A stretch of DNA of 64,000 nt, taken from contig JNWL01000020.1 in NCBI GenBank assembly GCA_000716465.1, forward strand, positions 30,834-94,833, in the 5' to 3' direction. Positions within the stretch are counted from its first letter, which is position 1. Each line of letters begins with the position of its first letter. A program made the translations under genes and the position numbers. The DNA is from Streptomyces bikiniensis (GTDB taxonomy: Bacteria; Actinomycetota; Actinomycetes; Streptomycetales; Streptomycetaceae). Under the pieces are notes generated by a model. That model was not told the origin of the DNA, made no database searches, and was given only the letters and a program-made list of their open reading frames with translations. Positions 35,153 to 44,047 of the stretch are shown one piece after another.

Positions 35153-35219
35153 GTCCGGCCGCGCCTTCCTGAAAACCCGATTCCGTCGGAGGACAGCCTA
35201 CGGGGAAGGGACGGGACGC

Positions 35220-36200
35220 TCAGCAGACCTCTTCGAGATCCCGCCACTCGCGGCTGTCCGGGCTGTCCGCCACCCAGCCGTCCAGGAGCCCGCGCACCAG
35301 ACCGGCCGGGGCCGCGATGCCGCACTCCCGCTCCGGCACCCACAGCTCGCCGGGCGAGCGGTGTCCGAGCGGCCCGGGATGCCCCGGCTCGCTGTGGTCG
35401 TGCGGGTCGGAGTGCTCGCCCTCGCCCTCGGCGCTCGGCATGGTCGACTCCGAGCAGGCCCGGCAGAGCAGCCGCACGGAGGACGACCAGTCCTCGGCGG
35501 CGAAGCCCGCCTCGGCGGCCAGCTGCTCCAGGGCGTCCCGGTCGGCCTCGGTGGCGGCCTCCAGGAGGACCACCCAGGTGGGAACGGGCGAGGGAGCCCA
35601 CAGCTCGATCTCGTCGAAGACCGGGTAGGAGGGCCCGGCGGTGGTGGTCCGCTCGCCGTTCGGCACGCCGTCGTGGAGGACGACCTCGCCCCAGCGGCGC
35701 CCGGAGGACGGCAGCGGGATGGAGAGCACCTCTATCCGGGCCGGGTCGAGCCGGCGGCCCCACACGACCTCGGCCTCGCCCTCGGGCGAGAGCCGGACGG
35801 CGGCGCTGCCCAGGTCCATGCCGGCGGGCTCGCCCGTGCCGGAGGCGGCCCCGGGCACCCGCAGCCCGTACGCCTGCCAGGCGCGGCGGGCCAGCGGCCA
35901 GTCCTGCAGGGCGGTGGCGGCGATGCCGACGTTCCACCAGTCGGGGGCGCCGGTCTCCTTGTCGAGCAGGGCGACCGCGCGCAGTCCGGCGGCCCGCGCC
36001 TGCTCCCAGTCGTGGCGGAACTTGTGCAGCAGCGCCAGGTTGAACCAGGACTCGGAGAGCCAGGGCTCCAGATCCGCCGCGCGCGTGAGGAGCGCGCCCG
36101 CGTCCTCGTACCGGCCGTCGCCGATCAGCGTGAACGCGCGGTCGGTGGCCTGCCGCCACGAGGCGGAGGGCCGATGCCGTACCTTCCCGAAGATCTTCAC
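35220..36200 (-). CDS. TPR-repeat protein of unknown function
   Basis: A 326-residue cytoplasmic protein. Two or three tetratricopeptide-like repeats occupy residues ~15-115 (WRQATDRAFTLIGDGRYEDA; ESWFNLALLHKFRHDWEQAR). The rest contains strands and a His/Pro/Asp-rich linker (EGEHSDPHDHSEPGHPGPLG) that could bind metal. It is 67 bp downstream of the peptide deformylase start and on the same strand. Function unknown. Confidence 0.8.
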   Translation of the reverse strand: MKIFGKVRHRPSASWRQATDRAFTLIGDGRYEDAGALLTRAADLEPWLSESWFNLALLHKFRHDWEQARAAGLRAVALLDKETGAPDWWNVGIAATALQDWPLARRAWQAYGLRVPGAASGTGEPAGMDLGSAAVRLSPEGEAEVVWGRRLDPARIEVLSIPLPSSGRRWGEVVLHDGVPNGERTTTAGPSYPVFDEIELWAPSPVPTWVVLLEAATEADRDALEQLAAEAGFAAEDWSSSVRLLCRACSESTMPSAEGEGEHSDPHDHSEPGHPGPLGHRSPGELWVPERECGIAAPAGLVRGLLDGWVADSPDSREWRDLEEVC

Positions 36201-36279
36201 GATTCCCGCCTGCCGGTCGCTTCACCCTCTTGTTCGCATCCAACCATGCCCGGTCGGACGCGCGCTCATTACCCATGGG

Positions 36280-37572
36280 TTACCCGGGGACGACCGGGGT
36301 CATCCCGACCGCCCCGTCCCGGGCCAGGACCCTGGCCAGGCCCTCCACGACGTCCGGGTGGTGGTCGCGCGCGGTGCCGAGCCGGAGCCGTTCCAGGGCG
36401 TCGAGGGCGGCGCCCGGACCCCCTCCTACCCCGGTTCCCCGCCCGGCATCCGCCCCGGCGCCCGTGAGGTCGTCGTAGGCGTTCACGGTCCGGATGATCC
36501 GGGCGGGCAGCGGCTGCTCGCGGTACGGGTCGGCCTGCCGCTCGACGATCACGGCGACGGCCGGCGGGACCCCGGTCCTGCGGACGACCTCGCCGCCGAG
36601 GAGGGCGATCCGGCGCTGCTCCTCGGCCGGCAGGAGGGCGGTGGCGCCGCCCTCGACCGGGTCCGCCAGGGAGAGTTGACCGATGTCGTGCATGAGCGCC
36701 GCGTGTTCGAGGACGGTCAGCTCGGCCCCGGAGAGGCCCAGCTCGCGTCCCACGGCCGCGCTGAGGGCGGCGACCCGGTGGGCGTGGCCGGGCGGGGTGC
36801 AGCCGGCGACCTCGGTCGCCCGGGCGAGGGAGGCGATGGTCTGCCGGTTGACGGTGCGGACGGCCTCGTACCGCCGGTAGGAGACCTGGGTGAGCAGCAG
36901 CGGGACGGCGAGCACGGGCAGGGCCCACAGTCCGGCGGCGGCGACGCCGAGCGCCATGACGGCGCCGGTGGCGCAGACGGCTGAGCCGATGCCGAGGAGG
37001 GCGCGCAGTTCGTCGCGGAGGAGGGAGCCGTAGGGGAATCCCGTAAGGGCGCGGAGCAGCAGGGCCGCGAGGACCGCGTCGCACAGGGCGGTGAGGACGA
37101 GCAGCAGCCCGAGGAAGAGGGCGTACGGCGGGCCCTCGCCGAGGTGCCGGACGACGGCGCCCGAGTTGTAGAGGGGCTGGAAGCAGAGCGCGGCGAAACC
37201 GACGGTGAGGACGCGACGGGCCAGGTGGTCGGGGCCGGGGCCCCGGCCCCGGGCGAGGTGGGGGACGATCCCGGCGAGGCCGGCGGCGGTGACGACGGCG
37301 ACGGTCTGGAGCACGCCGTGGGTGGTGCCGCTCCCGGCGCTCTCCCCGAGCAGGGCGTACGCGAGGGCTCCGGCGGCGGCGAGCGGCGCGGGTTCCCGCT
37401 CGCCGGGGGCGGCGCCCCAGCGGGCCAGCTCGCCGAGGGCCACGAGGGCGCCGAAGGCGAGGGCGTTGCCGGGCTGGTCGAGGCCGTTCCGGAGGGTGGC
37501 GCCGAGGGCGGTGAGGCCGAGCAGCAGGGCGGCCGCGCGGACGGCGCCGACGGTGAGCACGCCGGGCCTCAC
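36280..37572 (-). CDS. Membrane HD-domain protein, degenerate HD-GYP partner
   Basis: A 430-residue protein: about eight membrane helices (1-215), then an HD domain with HRVAALSAAVGRELGLS and LMHDIGQLSLADP. The later HHExxDGxGYP motif of active HD-GYP phosphodiesterases is missing (the region reads VIVERQADPYREQPLPARII), so cyclic-di-GMP hydrolysis is doubtful. GTG 37572 overlaps the stop of the upstream HD-GYP gene by 4 bp. In Streptomyces, two adjacent genes of this kind have been named hdgA and hdgB; I believe this pair corresponds, from memory. Confidence 0.78.
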   Translation of the reverse strand: MRPGVLTVGAVRAAALLLGLTALGATLRNGLDQPGNALAFGALVALGELARWGAAPGEREPAPLAAAGALAYALLGESAGSGTTHGVLQTVAVVTAAGLAGIVPHLARGRGPGPDHLARRVLTVGFAALCFQPLYNSGAVVRHLGEGPPYALFLGLLLVLTALCDAVLAALLLRALTGFPYGSLLRDELRALLGIGSAVCATGAVMALGVAAAGLWALPVLAVPLLLTQVSYRRYEAVRTVNRQTIASLARATEVAGCTPPGHAHRVAALSAAVGRELGLSGAELTVLEHAALMHDIGQLSLADPVEGGATALLPAEEQRRIALLGGEVVRRTGVPPAVAVIVERQADPYREQPLPARIIRTVNAYDDLTGAGADAGRGTGVGGGPGAALDALERLRLGTARDHHPDVVEGLARVLARDGAVGMTPVVPG

Positions 37573-39029
37573 GCGCGCTCCCCGGACGGCGCGGAGGACG
37601 ACGGGGAGGGCGCGGAGGACGACGGGGAGGGCGCGGAGGACGAGGGCGGGGTGGAGGGCCTGGGCGGGGACGGGGCGGAGGCCTCCCGGGCCCTGGGCAC
37701 GTTCCCGCCGGGCGGGGCCGCGGTCTCGTCCGCGGTGACGGCGGGCCGCCACCCGTGCCGGTCCAGGGCCCGGACGAGGGCGTCGACCATCCGGGGGTCG
37801 AAGTGGGTGCCGGCGCACCGCTCCAGTTCGGCGACGGCGACCGGGACCGGCCGGGCGCGGCTGTAGGACCGGTTGGAGGTCATGGCGTCGAAGGCGTCGG
37901 CGACGGCGACCATCCGGGCGAACTCGGGGATCTGCTCGCCGCGCAGCCCGTAGGGGTAGCCGCTGCCGTCCATGCGTTCGTGGTGGTGGAGGATCGCGTC
38001 CCTGGCCTCGTCGAGGAAGCCGATGCCCCGGACGATCTCGTGCCCGTACTCGGGGTGCAGCTCGATGACCCGGCGCTCCTCGGGGGTGAGGGGCCCGTCC
38101 TTGCGGAGCACCCGGGTGGGCACGCCCAGCTTCCCGACGTCGTGCAGGATGCCGGCGAAGCGGACGGCGTCGAGCCGCTCCTCGGGCATGCCGAGTTCGC
38201 GGGCGATGAGGACGGAGGCGTGGCCGACGCGCTCGCTGTGGCCGCGGGTGTAGCGGTCCTTGAGGTCGACGGCCTGGACGAGGGCGCGGATGGTGGCCCG
38301 GTGGGCGGCGCGCTCGCGGTGGTACTGGGCGAAGACCCAGCAGGAGATGTACATGGGGAGGAGCACGAAGAGGCCCGCGACCGGTCCGTGGCCGCTGCGC
38401 CACAGGACGCCCATCATCAGCCCGGCGAGGCCGTGCACGAGGTGCGGGGCGAGCGCCCGGCCGAGAAGCCCGCGCCAGGCGGCCCGCGGGGGCGGTCCCT
38501 CGACGGTGGCGCGGATGCCGCCGTCGAGGGCGGTCAGGACCAGGCAGAGGGCGAGGGCGGCGGCGCCGGCGGGCAGCAGCGCGTACGGGAGGTCGGGGGC
38601 GTCCCGGTCGTTCCCGAGGGCGGCCGGGCCGCCCAGGGCCCCGGCGGCGTGGGCGGCGGCCCAGACGGCGAGGGCGGTCGCGGCGGCCCGCCAGGCGCGG
38701 CGGGGCGCGGCCGGTGGTTCCTCGACGCGGGCGAGGAGGCTGCCGGGCACGGCGGCGAGCGCGGCGGCGGCGGGCGGCAGGAGCAGCGCGGCGGCGAGGA
38801 GGACGGGGAAGAAGGAGCCGGTGCCCAGGGGGACGGAGCCGCCGAGCGCGCGCCCCGGGAGGGGACAGCGGGCGGGCAGCTCGCAGAGCGCGTACAGGGC
38901 GGCGAGGAGCGCGATCGTCCCCCAGGGCGCGCCGGGGCGCAGCGCGGGCAGGACGCACGCGCCGGCGGCGAGCAGGGCACAGCCGATGTACGCGCGGGCC
39001 GCCGGGGGAATGGTCTTCACGCCCATCAT
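37569..39029 (-). CDS. HD-GYP phosphodiesterase, membrane-anchored
   Basis: A 486-residue protein: ~seven membrane helices in the first 220 residues, then a complete HD-GYP domain with HSERVGHASVLIARELGMP, ILHDVGKLGVP and the full HHERMDGSGYPYGL signature. It should hydrolyse c-di-GMP, a regulator of Streptomyces development. The C terminus is a Ser/Pro repeat (PSSSAPSPSSSAPS) encoded by a 21-bp DNA repeat at about 37590-37650, and it is translationally coupled to the degenerate HD partner. Start: MMGVK at 39029, three bases before MGVK, is arbitrary. Confidence 0.85.
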   Translation of the reverse strand: MMGVKTIPPAARAYIGCALLAAGACVLPALRPGAPWGTIALLAALYALCELPARCPLPGRALGGSVPLGTGSFFPVLLAAALLLPPAAAALAAVPGSLLARVEEPPAAPRRAWRAAATALAVWAAAHAAGALGGPAALGNDRDAPDLPYALLPAGAAALALCLVLTALDGGIRATVEGPPPRAAWRGLLGRALAPHLVHGLAGLMMGVLWRSGHGPVAGLFVLLPMYISCWVFAQYHRERAAHRATIRALVQAVDLKDRYTRGHSERVGHASVLIARELGMPEERLDAVRFAGILHDVGKLGVPTRVLRKDGPLTPEERRVIELHPEYGHEIVRGIGFLDEARDAILHHHERMDGSGYPYGLRGEQIPEFARMVAVADAFDAMTSNRSYSRARPVPVAVAELERCAGTHFDPRMVDALVRALDRHGWRPAVTADETAAPPGGNVPRAREASAPSPPRPSTPPSSSAPSPSSSAPSPSSSAPSGERA

Positions 39030-39114
39030 CCCCGTCACGCTAGCGAGTCGGGCGGCCCGCGACGGCGCGCCGGGAGCGATTCGCACCTTCGGGTGATACA
39101 AGCCGACTTACGCC

Positions 39115-39147
39115 GGAGGCCGCCGCGATCGCGTCGCGGCGGCCTCC
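39115..39147. terminator. Terminator between rsrA and the HD-GYP gene
   Basis: Perfect 14-bp stem GGAGGCCGCCGCGA / TCGCGGCGGCCTCC, 5-base loop, directly downstream of rsrA on the minus strand. Confidence 0.88.
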
Positions 39148-39180
39148 GTTCCCGTCGGTCGCGGGGATGGCTCCCCGGCC

Positions 39181-39498
39181 CTACTCCTGCGGGGTGGACG
39201 TCACGGGCGCGCCCGCCGTGACGTCCTCCTCGGGCGCCGGCTGCCCGGAGCGGATCAGCTCGATCCGGCCCATGACCTTGGCCCGCAGGTCGGTGGGGAC
39301 GTCGTCACTGCCGCAGCAGCGCTTGACCAGTTTCTTCACGGCCTGCTCCAGGCCGTACTTCTCCAGGCACGGGGAGCACTCCTCGAAGTGCACCTCGAAC
39401 TTGGTGCAGTCGCTGTCGGGCATCTCGTTGTCGAGGAACTCGTAGAGGTGGTCCAGGACCTCCGAGCAGTCCGTCTCGTGCGGCTCTCCGCAGCTCAT
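39181..39498 (-). CDS. rsrA: Thiol-sensing anti-sigma factor RsrA
   Basis: A 105-residue ZAS-family anti-sigma factor, the length known for S. coelicolor RsrA. Cys3, Cys11, Cys31, His37, Cys41, Cys44 and the CC pair near position 61 are visible; FHxxxCxxC appears as VHFEECSPC, which binds zinc. Oxidation of Cys11 with Cys44 ejects zinc and frees SigR. The start overlaps the sigR stop by 4 bp (ATGA), giving coupled, balanced production. Confidence 0.96.
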   Translation of the reverse strand: MSCGEPHETDCSEVLDHLYEFLDNEMPDSDCTKFEVHFEECSPCLEKYGLEQAVKKLVKRCCGSDDVPTDLRAKVMGRIELIRSGQPAPEEDVTAGAPVTSTPQE

Positions 39499-40151
39499 GA
39501 GCCCGAGCCTTTCAGATCGTTCGACGACTCTCCGGCACCCGCGGGGACCAGCCCGCGGTCGCGGGCGTAGTCCTCGAGCATGCCGCGCAGCTGGCGGCGG
39601 CCCCGGTGCAGTCGGGACATCACCGTACCGATGGGTGTCCCCATGATGTCCGCGATCTCCTTGTACGCAAAGCCCTCGACGTCGGCGAGGTAGACGGCGA
39701 TGCGGAACTCCTCGGGGATCGCCTGCAGCGCTTCCTTCACGTCGGAGTCGGGAAGGTGGTCGAGGGCCTGGGACTCGGCGGAGCGCAGACCGGTCGACAT
39801 GTGCGACTCGGCGCGGGCGAGCTGCCAGTCCTCGATCTCCTCGGCGGCGCTGCGCTGGGGTTCGCGCTGCTTCTTGCGGTACGAGTTGATGAAGGTGTTC
39901 GTGAGGATGCGGTACAGCCACGCCTTGAGGTTGGTGCCCTCGCGGAACTGGTGGAAGGACCCGTACGCCTTGGCGTAGGTCTCCTGCACCAGGTCCTCCG
40001 CGTCCGCGGGGTTGCGCGTCATCCGCAGCGCGGCCGAGTACATCTGGTCGAGGTAGCCGAGGGCGTCCCGCTCGAAGCGCGCGTTGCGCTCCTCGGTCGT
40101 CTCCTCGGGGCCGTCGTCGGTCCCTGTGTCGGTCCCAGTGACCGGACCCAC
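39495..40151 (-). CDS. sigR: Thiol-oxidative-stress sigma factor SigR
   Basis: A 218-residue ECF sigma factor. Region 2: [20 protein letters not shown] and [20 protein letters not shown]; region 4: [20 protein letters not shown] and [22 protein letters not shown] 40151 is preceded by GGAGGAG. The frame is open for 55 more codons to an ATG at 40316, giving the long form SigR' (see separate entry). A SigR-type promoter lies at 40369-40394. It controls thioredoxin, mycothiol and protein-quality genes elsewhere. Confidence 0.95.
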   Translation of the reverse strand: MGPVTGTDTGTDDGPEETTEERNARFERDALGYLDQMYSAALRMTRNPADAEDLVQETYAKAYGSFHQFREGTNLKAWLYRILTNTFINSYRKKQREPQRSAAEEIEDWQLARAESHMSTGLRSAESQALDHLPDSDVKEALQAIPEEFRIAVYLADVEGFAYKEIADIMGTPIGTVMSRLHRGRRQLRGMLEDYARDRGLVPAGAGESSNDLKGSGS

Positions 40152-40316
40152 CTCCTCCAGCGCGGCGGCGAGCCCGAGGGCGGACCCGCTCGTTTCGGAG
40201 GATAGACGAGGAACCGCTCCGCCCGCCGCCCGAATCGGGGCGCCCTTGGGCGCGGGCAGCACCGTCCAGTCGAGGTCAGCGCCCTGCGCGCGCTCCGGGC
40301 AGATGGTCGAACCCAT
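40152..40316 (-). CDS. sigR: SigR' N-terminal extension (alternative start)
   Basis: In-frame with sigR: ATG 40316 to GTG 40151 is exactly 55 codons, matching the 55-residue extension known in S. coelicolor SigR', an unstable isoform made from the SigR-dependent transcript and degraded by Clp[21 protein letters not shown] opens it. Promoter at 40369-40394 would give a ~45-nt leader before this ATG. Confidence 0.75.
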
Positions 40317-40368
40317 GCGACGGACTCCCTCTCCTTGCTCTTCCCTGCTGTCGTACGACGTACGGAAC

Positions 40369-40394
40369 AACAGCGGTCCTCCGTTCGGCATTCC
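40369..40394 (-). promoter_or_regulatory. SigR-dependent promoter of sigR
   Basis: On the minus strand: GGAAT (40390-40394), an 18-bp spacer, GTT (40369-40371). This matches the SigR consensus GGAAT-N18-GTT exactly and supports autoactivation of sigR-rsrA. Confidence 0.9.
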
Positions 40395-40421
40395 CGGGCC
40401 GGGGAGGGGACGGACGGGGCG

Positions 40422-41111
40422 TCAGCGCAGGGCGTCCAGCCAGTCGGCGACGCCGTCCACGAGGAGGGCGAGGGCCTCCTCCTGTCCGAGGGGCGCGCGC
40501 TTGGGCAGGGCGAGGCCGTGGTCCCCGTACGGGACGGCGACGAGGCGGTACGGGCCGTCCGGGTACTCCTCGGGGCGGCCGAAGGGGTCGTTGCCGCCCT
40601 GGACCACGAGGGTGGGCAGGCCGGTGCCGAGGAGTTCGCCGGCGCGGGACTTCTCGGGCCTGCCCGGCGGGTGCAGCGGGAAGGCCAGGGCGAGGACGGC
40701 GAGGGCGCCCAGTTCGCGTCCGGTGCGGCAGGCGACCCGGGCGCCGGCGCTGCGGCCGCCCGCGACCACGGGGAGGCCGGGCTTCGCGAGGGCGGGCCAG
40801 AGGCCGCGCCAGGCGGTGTCGAGGGTCTTCGGAGCGGGCGCGAGCTTCTTGCCCGCGACCCGCCAGGGCTGCTCCACGAGGGCGACGGTCACGCCCCGGG
40901 CGGGCAGCGCCCCGGCCAGGGCCCGGAGGTCGCGGGCCTCGATCCCGCCGCCGGCGCCGTGGCCGAGGGCGAGGACGGCCCACGGCTCCGGGCCCGCGTC
41001 CGGCTCGTACCAGGTGACGCGGGCGTCTCCGGCGTCGGTGGGGACGGTCTCGCGGCGCGCCGCTCCGTCGGTCACGTCGGCGGTCACGGCGCCGGTGGCT
41101 TCATCGGTCAC
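40422..41111 (-). CDS. Alpha/beta hydrolase, KANL3/Tex30-like
   Basis: A 229-residue alpha/beta hydrolase: LALGHGAGGGIEARDL forms the oxyanion-hole side, GGRSAGARVACR contains the nucleophile Ser, and LVVQGGNDPFG and GDHGLALPK carry the catalytic Asp and His. Cytoplasmic; substrate unknown. It lies just upstream of the sigR promoter on the same strand, 28 bp away. Confidence 0.82.
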   Translation of the reverse strand: MTDEATGAVTADVTDGAARRETVPTDAGDARVTWYEPDAGPEPWAVLALGHGAGGGIEARDLRALAGALPARGVTVALVEQPWRVAGKKLAPAPKTLDTAWRGLWPALAKPGLPVVAGGRSAGARVACRTGRELGALAVLALAFPLHPPGRPEKSRAGELLGTGLPTLVVQGGNDPFGRPEEYPDGPYRLVAVPYGDHGLALPKRAPLGQEEALALLVDGVADWLDALR

Positions 41112-41138
41112 GTCCCCATCCTGCCGCGCGGCGGCGGT

Positions 41139-41954
41139 TCAGAAGAGCGTGCCCTCCTCCGGGCCCTCCAGCTCCGTCAGGAGTTCGGGGCCGTTGTTGC
41201 GCACGTTGCTGACGGCCGTCGGCACCGGGTAGGCCCGCATCAGGCCCTCCGGCGGCGGGGCGAGCAGTCCGCGCAGCTCTTCGAGCTCGCCGTTCTCCGG
41301 GGAGAGCCAGGCGTCCCAGCGGTCCTCCGTCAGCATCAGCGGCATCCGGGGGTGGATCTCGGCGAGCGAGCGGGGGCCCTCGGCCGGGGCCACGCCCAGC
41401 GGCCCGGTCTCCGCCTCCGTGGTGATCACCGAGCAGGTCACCCACCAGGAGGAGGGGTGGTCGTCGGGGAGGGTCTTGTCGCGCCAGAACTCGTACAGTC
41501 CCGCCATCGCGAAGACCGAGCCGTCCGCCGGGGTCACGAAGTACGGCTGCTTCCGCGGCCGCTTCTTCTTCCCCTCGACCTCCAGGTCCCGCTCGGCGGT
41601 CCCGGTCACCCATTCGTAGTAGCCGTCGGCGGGAATGATGCAGCGGCGGGAGGCGAAGGCGCGCTTGAAGGAGGGCTTCTCGTGGAGGGTCTCGGCCCGT
41701 GCGTTGATCATCCGGGCGGCGCCGTCCGGGTTCTTCGACCAGGAGGGGACGAGTCCCCACTTCAGGGTGCGGAGCTGGCGAACCGGCTCCTTGGAATCCG
41801 CGTCCTTCAGAGGACGCTCCAGAACGGCCCAGACCCGTTTGGTGGGGGCCACGTTCCAGTCGGGGGCCAGGGTCTCCTCCGGGTCCCACTGCTCCACCCC
41901 GAAGGTCTCCACGAGGTCCTCGGGCCGTCGACTCGATGCAAAGCGTCCGCACAT
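41139..41954 (-). CDS. SRAP domain protein (abasic-site DNA crosslinker, HMCES/YedK family)
   Basis: A 271-residue SOS response-associated peptidase family protein. MCGRFASSRRPEDLVETF starts at 41954, putting Cys at position 2 where it must be to crosslink to abasic sites after Met removal, and this fixes the start. Other motifs are NVAPTKRVWAV, WGLVPSW, INARAETLHEKPSFKRAF (active-site Asn/Glu) and MPLML. It shields abasic sites in single-stranded DNA. Confidence 0.93.
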   Translation of the reverse strand: MCGRFASSRRPEDLVETFGVEQWDPEETLAPDWNVAPTKRVWAVLERPLKDADSKEPVRQLRTLKWGLVPSWSKNPDGAARMINARAETLHEKPSFKRAFASRRCIIPADGYYEWVTGTAERDLEVEGKKKRPRKQPYFVTPADGSVFAMAGLYEFWRDKTLPDDHPSSWWVTCSVITTEAETGPLGVAPAEGPRSLAEIHPRMPLMLTEDRWDAWLSPENGELEELRGLLAPPPEGLMRAYPVPTAVSNVRNNGPELLTELEGPEEGTLF

Positions 41955-42004
41955 ACGTGCCACACTGCCACGATCCCGCCCGCTACCGAGGAGCCTTCCG
42001 CCGA

Positions 42005-42691
42005 ATGAACGACATCCTCGGCACCCAGCCCGCCCCGGACGAGTGGATCGTCTGGGCCACCGCCGGCTGCGCGCTGGTCCTCGTCGTGGTCCGCGGGCTC
42101 TGGCTGCCGGCCCGCAACGCGATCACCATCGCCCACGAGGGCGGTCACGGCATCGTCGCCCTGGCCACCGGCCGCCGCCTCGAAGGGATCAGGCTGCACT
42201 CGGACACCAGCGGTCTGACCGTGTCCCGGGGCCGCCCGACCGGCCTCGGGATAGTTCTCACGCTGGCCGCCGGCTATCCGGCGGCCCCGCTGCTCGGCCT
42301 CGGTGGCGCGGCCCTGATCGGCACCCACCGGACCACGCTGCTGCTGTGGGCCGCGACCGCGCTGCTCCTCGCGCTGCTCGTGATGGTCCGCAACGCGTAC
42401 GGGATCCTCACCGTCCTGCTGACGGGCGCCGCGTTCCTCCTCGTCTCCCTGTTCACCGGGCCCGACGTGCAGGGCGCCTTCGCCTGCGCGGCGGTCTGGT
42501 TCCTCCTTCTGGGCGGTGTCCGGCCGGCCTTCGAGCTCCAGGCGAAGCGGCGCCGGGGCGGCACCCCGGACTCGGACGCGGACCAGCTCGCGCGGCTCAC
42601 CCACGTGCCCGCCGGAGTGTGGCTGGCCTTCTTCCACACGGTGTCGATCTGCTGCCTGATCGGCGGCGGGCGCTGGCTTCTGCGCCTCTGA
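42005..42691 (+). CDS. M50-like membrane metallopeptidase
   Basis: A 228-residue membrane protein with about six helices. AITIAHEGGHGIVALATGRR contains an HEGGH (HExxH) zinc motif in a membrane-embedded helix, as in M50B family intramembrane proteases. The second conserved metal ligand is not obvious. It is divergent from the SRAP gene (50 bp) and starts at ATG 42005. Confidence 0.82.
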   Translation: MNDILGTQPAPDEWIVWATAGCALVLVVVRGLWLPARNAITIAHEGGHGIVALATGRRLEGIRLHSDTSGLTVSRGRPTGLGIVLTLAAGYPAAPLLGLGGAALIGTHRTTLLLWAATALLLALLVMVRNAYGILTVLLTGAAFLLVSLFTGPDVQGAFACAAVWFLLLGGVRPAFELQAKRRRGGTPDSDADQLARLTHVPAGVWLAFFHTVSICCLIGGGRWLLRL

Positions 42692-42712
42692 CACCCCCGT
42701 ACAGTGAGGAGC

Positions 42713-44044
42713 ATGACCGCAGCAGCTTCCCCGCACACCGACCCGTCCACCGACCTCTGGCCCGCTCCGTACGCGCGCGGCGCCGTCGACGCGACCGTCA
42801 CCGTGCCCGGGTCGAAGTCGGTCACCAACCGCGCCCTGGTGCTCGCCGCGCTGGCCGCCGAGCCCGGCTGGCTGCGCCGCCCCCTGCGCTCCCGGGACAC
42901 CCTCCTGATGGCCGAGGCCCTGCGCACCCTCGGCGTGAGGATCGAGGAGGGGGTGGGCCCGGACGGGTCCGGCGAGGCCTGGCGGATCATCCCCGCGCCG
43001 CTGCGCGGCCCCGCGACCGTCGACGTCGGCAACGCGGGCACGGTCATGCGCTTCCTGCCGCCGGTCGCGGCGCTCGCCGAAGGGCCGGTGCGCTTCGACG
43101 GCGACCCGCGCTCCCACGAGCGTCCGCTGCACGGCGTGATCGACGCGCTGCGCGCGCTCGGCGCCCGGATCGACGACGAGGGCCGGGGCGCACTGCCGAT
43201 GACCGTGCACGGCACCGGGGGCCTGGACGGCGGCACGGTCGAGATCGACGCCTCCTCGTCCTCCCAGTTCGTCAGCGCCCTGCTGCTCTCGGCGCCCCGC
43301 TTCAACCAGGGCGTGGAGGTGCGGCACGTGGGGTCGCGGCTGCCCTCGATGCCGCACATCCGGATGACGGTCGACATGCTGCGCGCGGTCGGCGCCCGGG
43401 TGGACGAGCCGGAGCACGGCGGCGAGCCGGACGTGTGGCGGGTGGCCTCCTCCGCGCTGCGCGGCCGCGACCTGGTCGTGGAGCCAGACCTGTCGAACGC
43501 CCAGCCGTTCCTGGCCGCCGCCCTGGTGACCGGCGGCCGGGTGACGGTCCGGGACTGGCCCGCGCGGACCACCCAGCCCGGTGACGCGCTGCGGGAGATC
43601 TTCACCGGGATGGGTGGTTCCTGCGAGCTGACGGACGGGGGTCTGACCTTCACCGGCACGGGCCGGATCCACGGCATCGACGTGGACCTCGGCGAGGTCG
43701 GTGAGCTGACCCCGGGCATCGCGGCGGTCGCGGCCCTCGCCGACTCCCCCTCCACCCTGCGCGGGGTCGCCCATCTGCGGCTGCACGAGACGGACCGGCT
43801 CGCGGCGCTCACCAAGGAGATCAACGAGCTGGGCGGGGACGTGACGGAGACCGAGGACGGTCTGCACATCCGCCCGCGCCCGCTCCACGGCGGCGTCTTC
43901 CGCACGTACCACGACCACCGGATGGCGACGGCGGGCGCGGTCATCGGCCTGGCGGTCGAGGGCGTGGAGATCGAGGACGTGGCGACGACGGCCAAGACCT
44001 TGCCCGACTTCCCGACGATGTGGACCGAAATGCTCGGGGTCTGA
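42713..44044 (+). CDS. aroA: 3-phosphoshikimate 1-carboxyvinyltransferase
   Basis: A 443-residue EPSP synthase making 5-enolpyruvylshikimate-3-phosphate in aromatic amino acid synthesis. [20 protein letters not shown] is the shikimate-binding N-terminal motif; [29 protein letters not shown] and [16 protein letters not shown] are the other signatures. A TACAGT -10 box lies 11 bp before the ATG and only one base separates AGGAG from the ATG, so translation is probably leaderless. Followed by rsgA, a common neighbour in actinobacteria. Confidence 0.94.
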   Translation: MTAAASPHTDPSTDLWPAPYARGAVDATVTVPGSKSVTNRALVLAALAAEPGWLRRPLRSRDTLLMAEALRTLGVRIEEGVGPDGSGEAWRIIPAPLRGPATVDVGNAGTVMRFLPPVAALAEGPVRFDGDPRSHERPLHGVIDALRALGARIDDEGRGALPMTVHGTGGLDGGTVEIDASSSSQFVSALLLSAPRFNQGVEVRHVGSRLPSMPHIRMTVDMLRAVGARVDEPEHGGEPDVWRVASSALRGRDLVVEPDLSNAQPFLAAALVTGGRVTVRDWPARTTQPGDALREIFTGMGGSCELTDGGLTFTGTGRIHGIDVDLGEVGELTPGIAAVAALADSPSTLRGVAHLRLHETDRLAALTKEINELGGDVTETEDGLHIRPRPLHGGVFRTYHDHRMATAGAVIGLAVEGVEIEDVATTAKTLPDFPTMWTEMLGV

Positions 44045-44047
44045 GCC

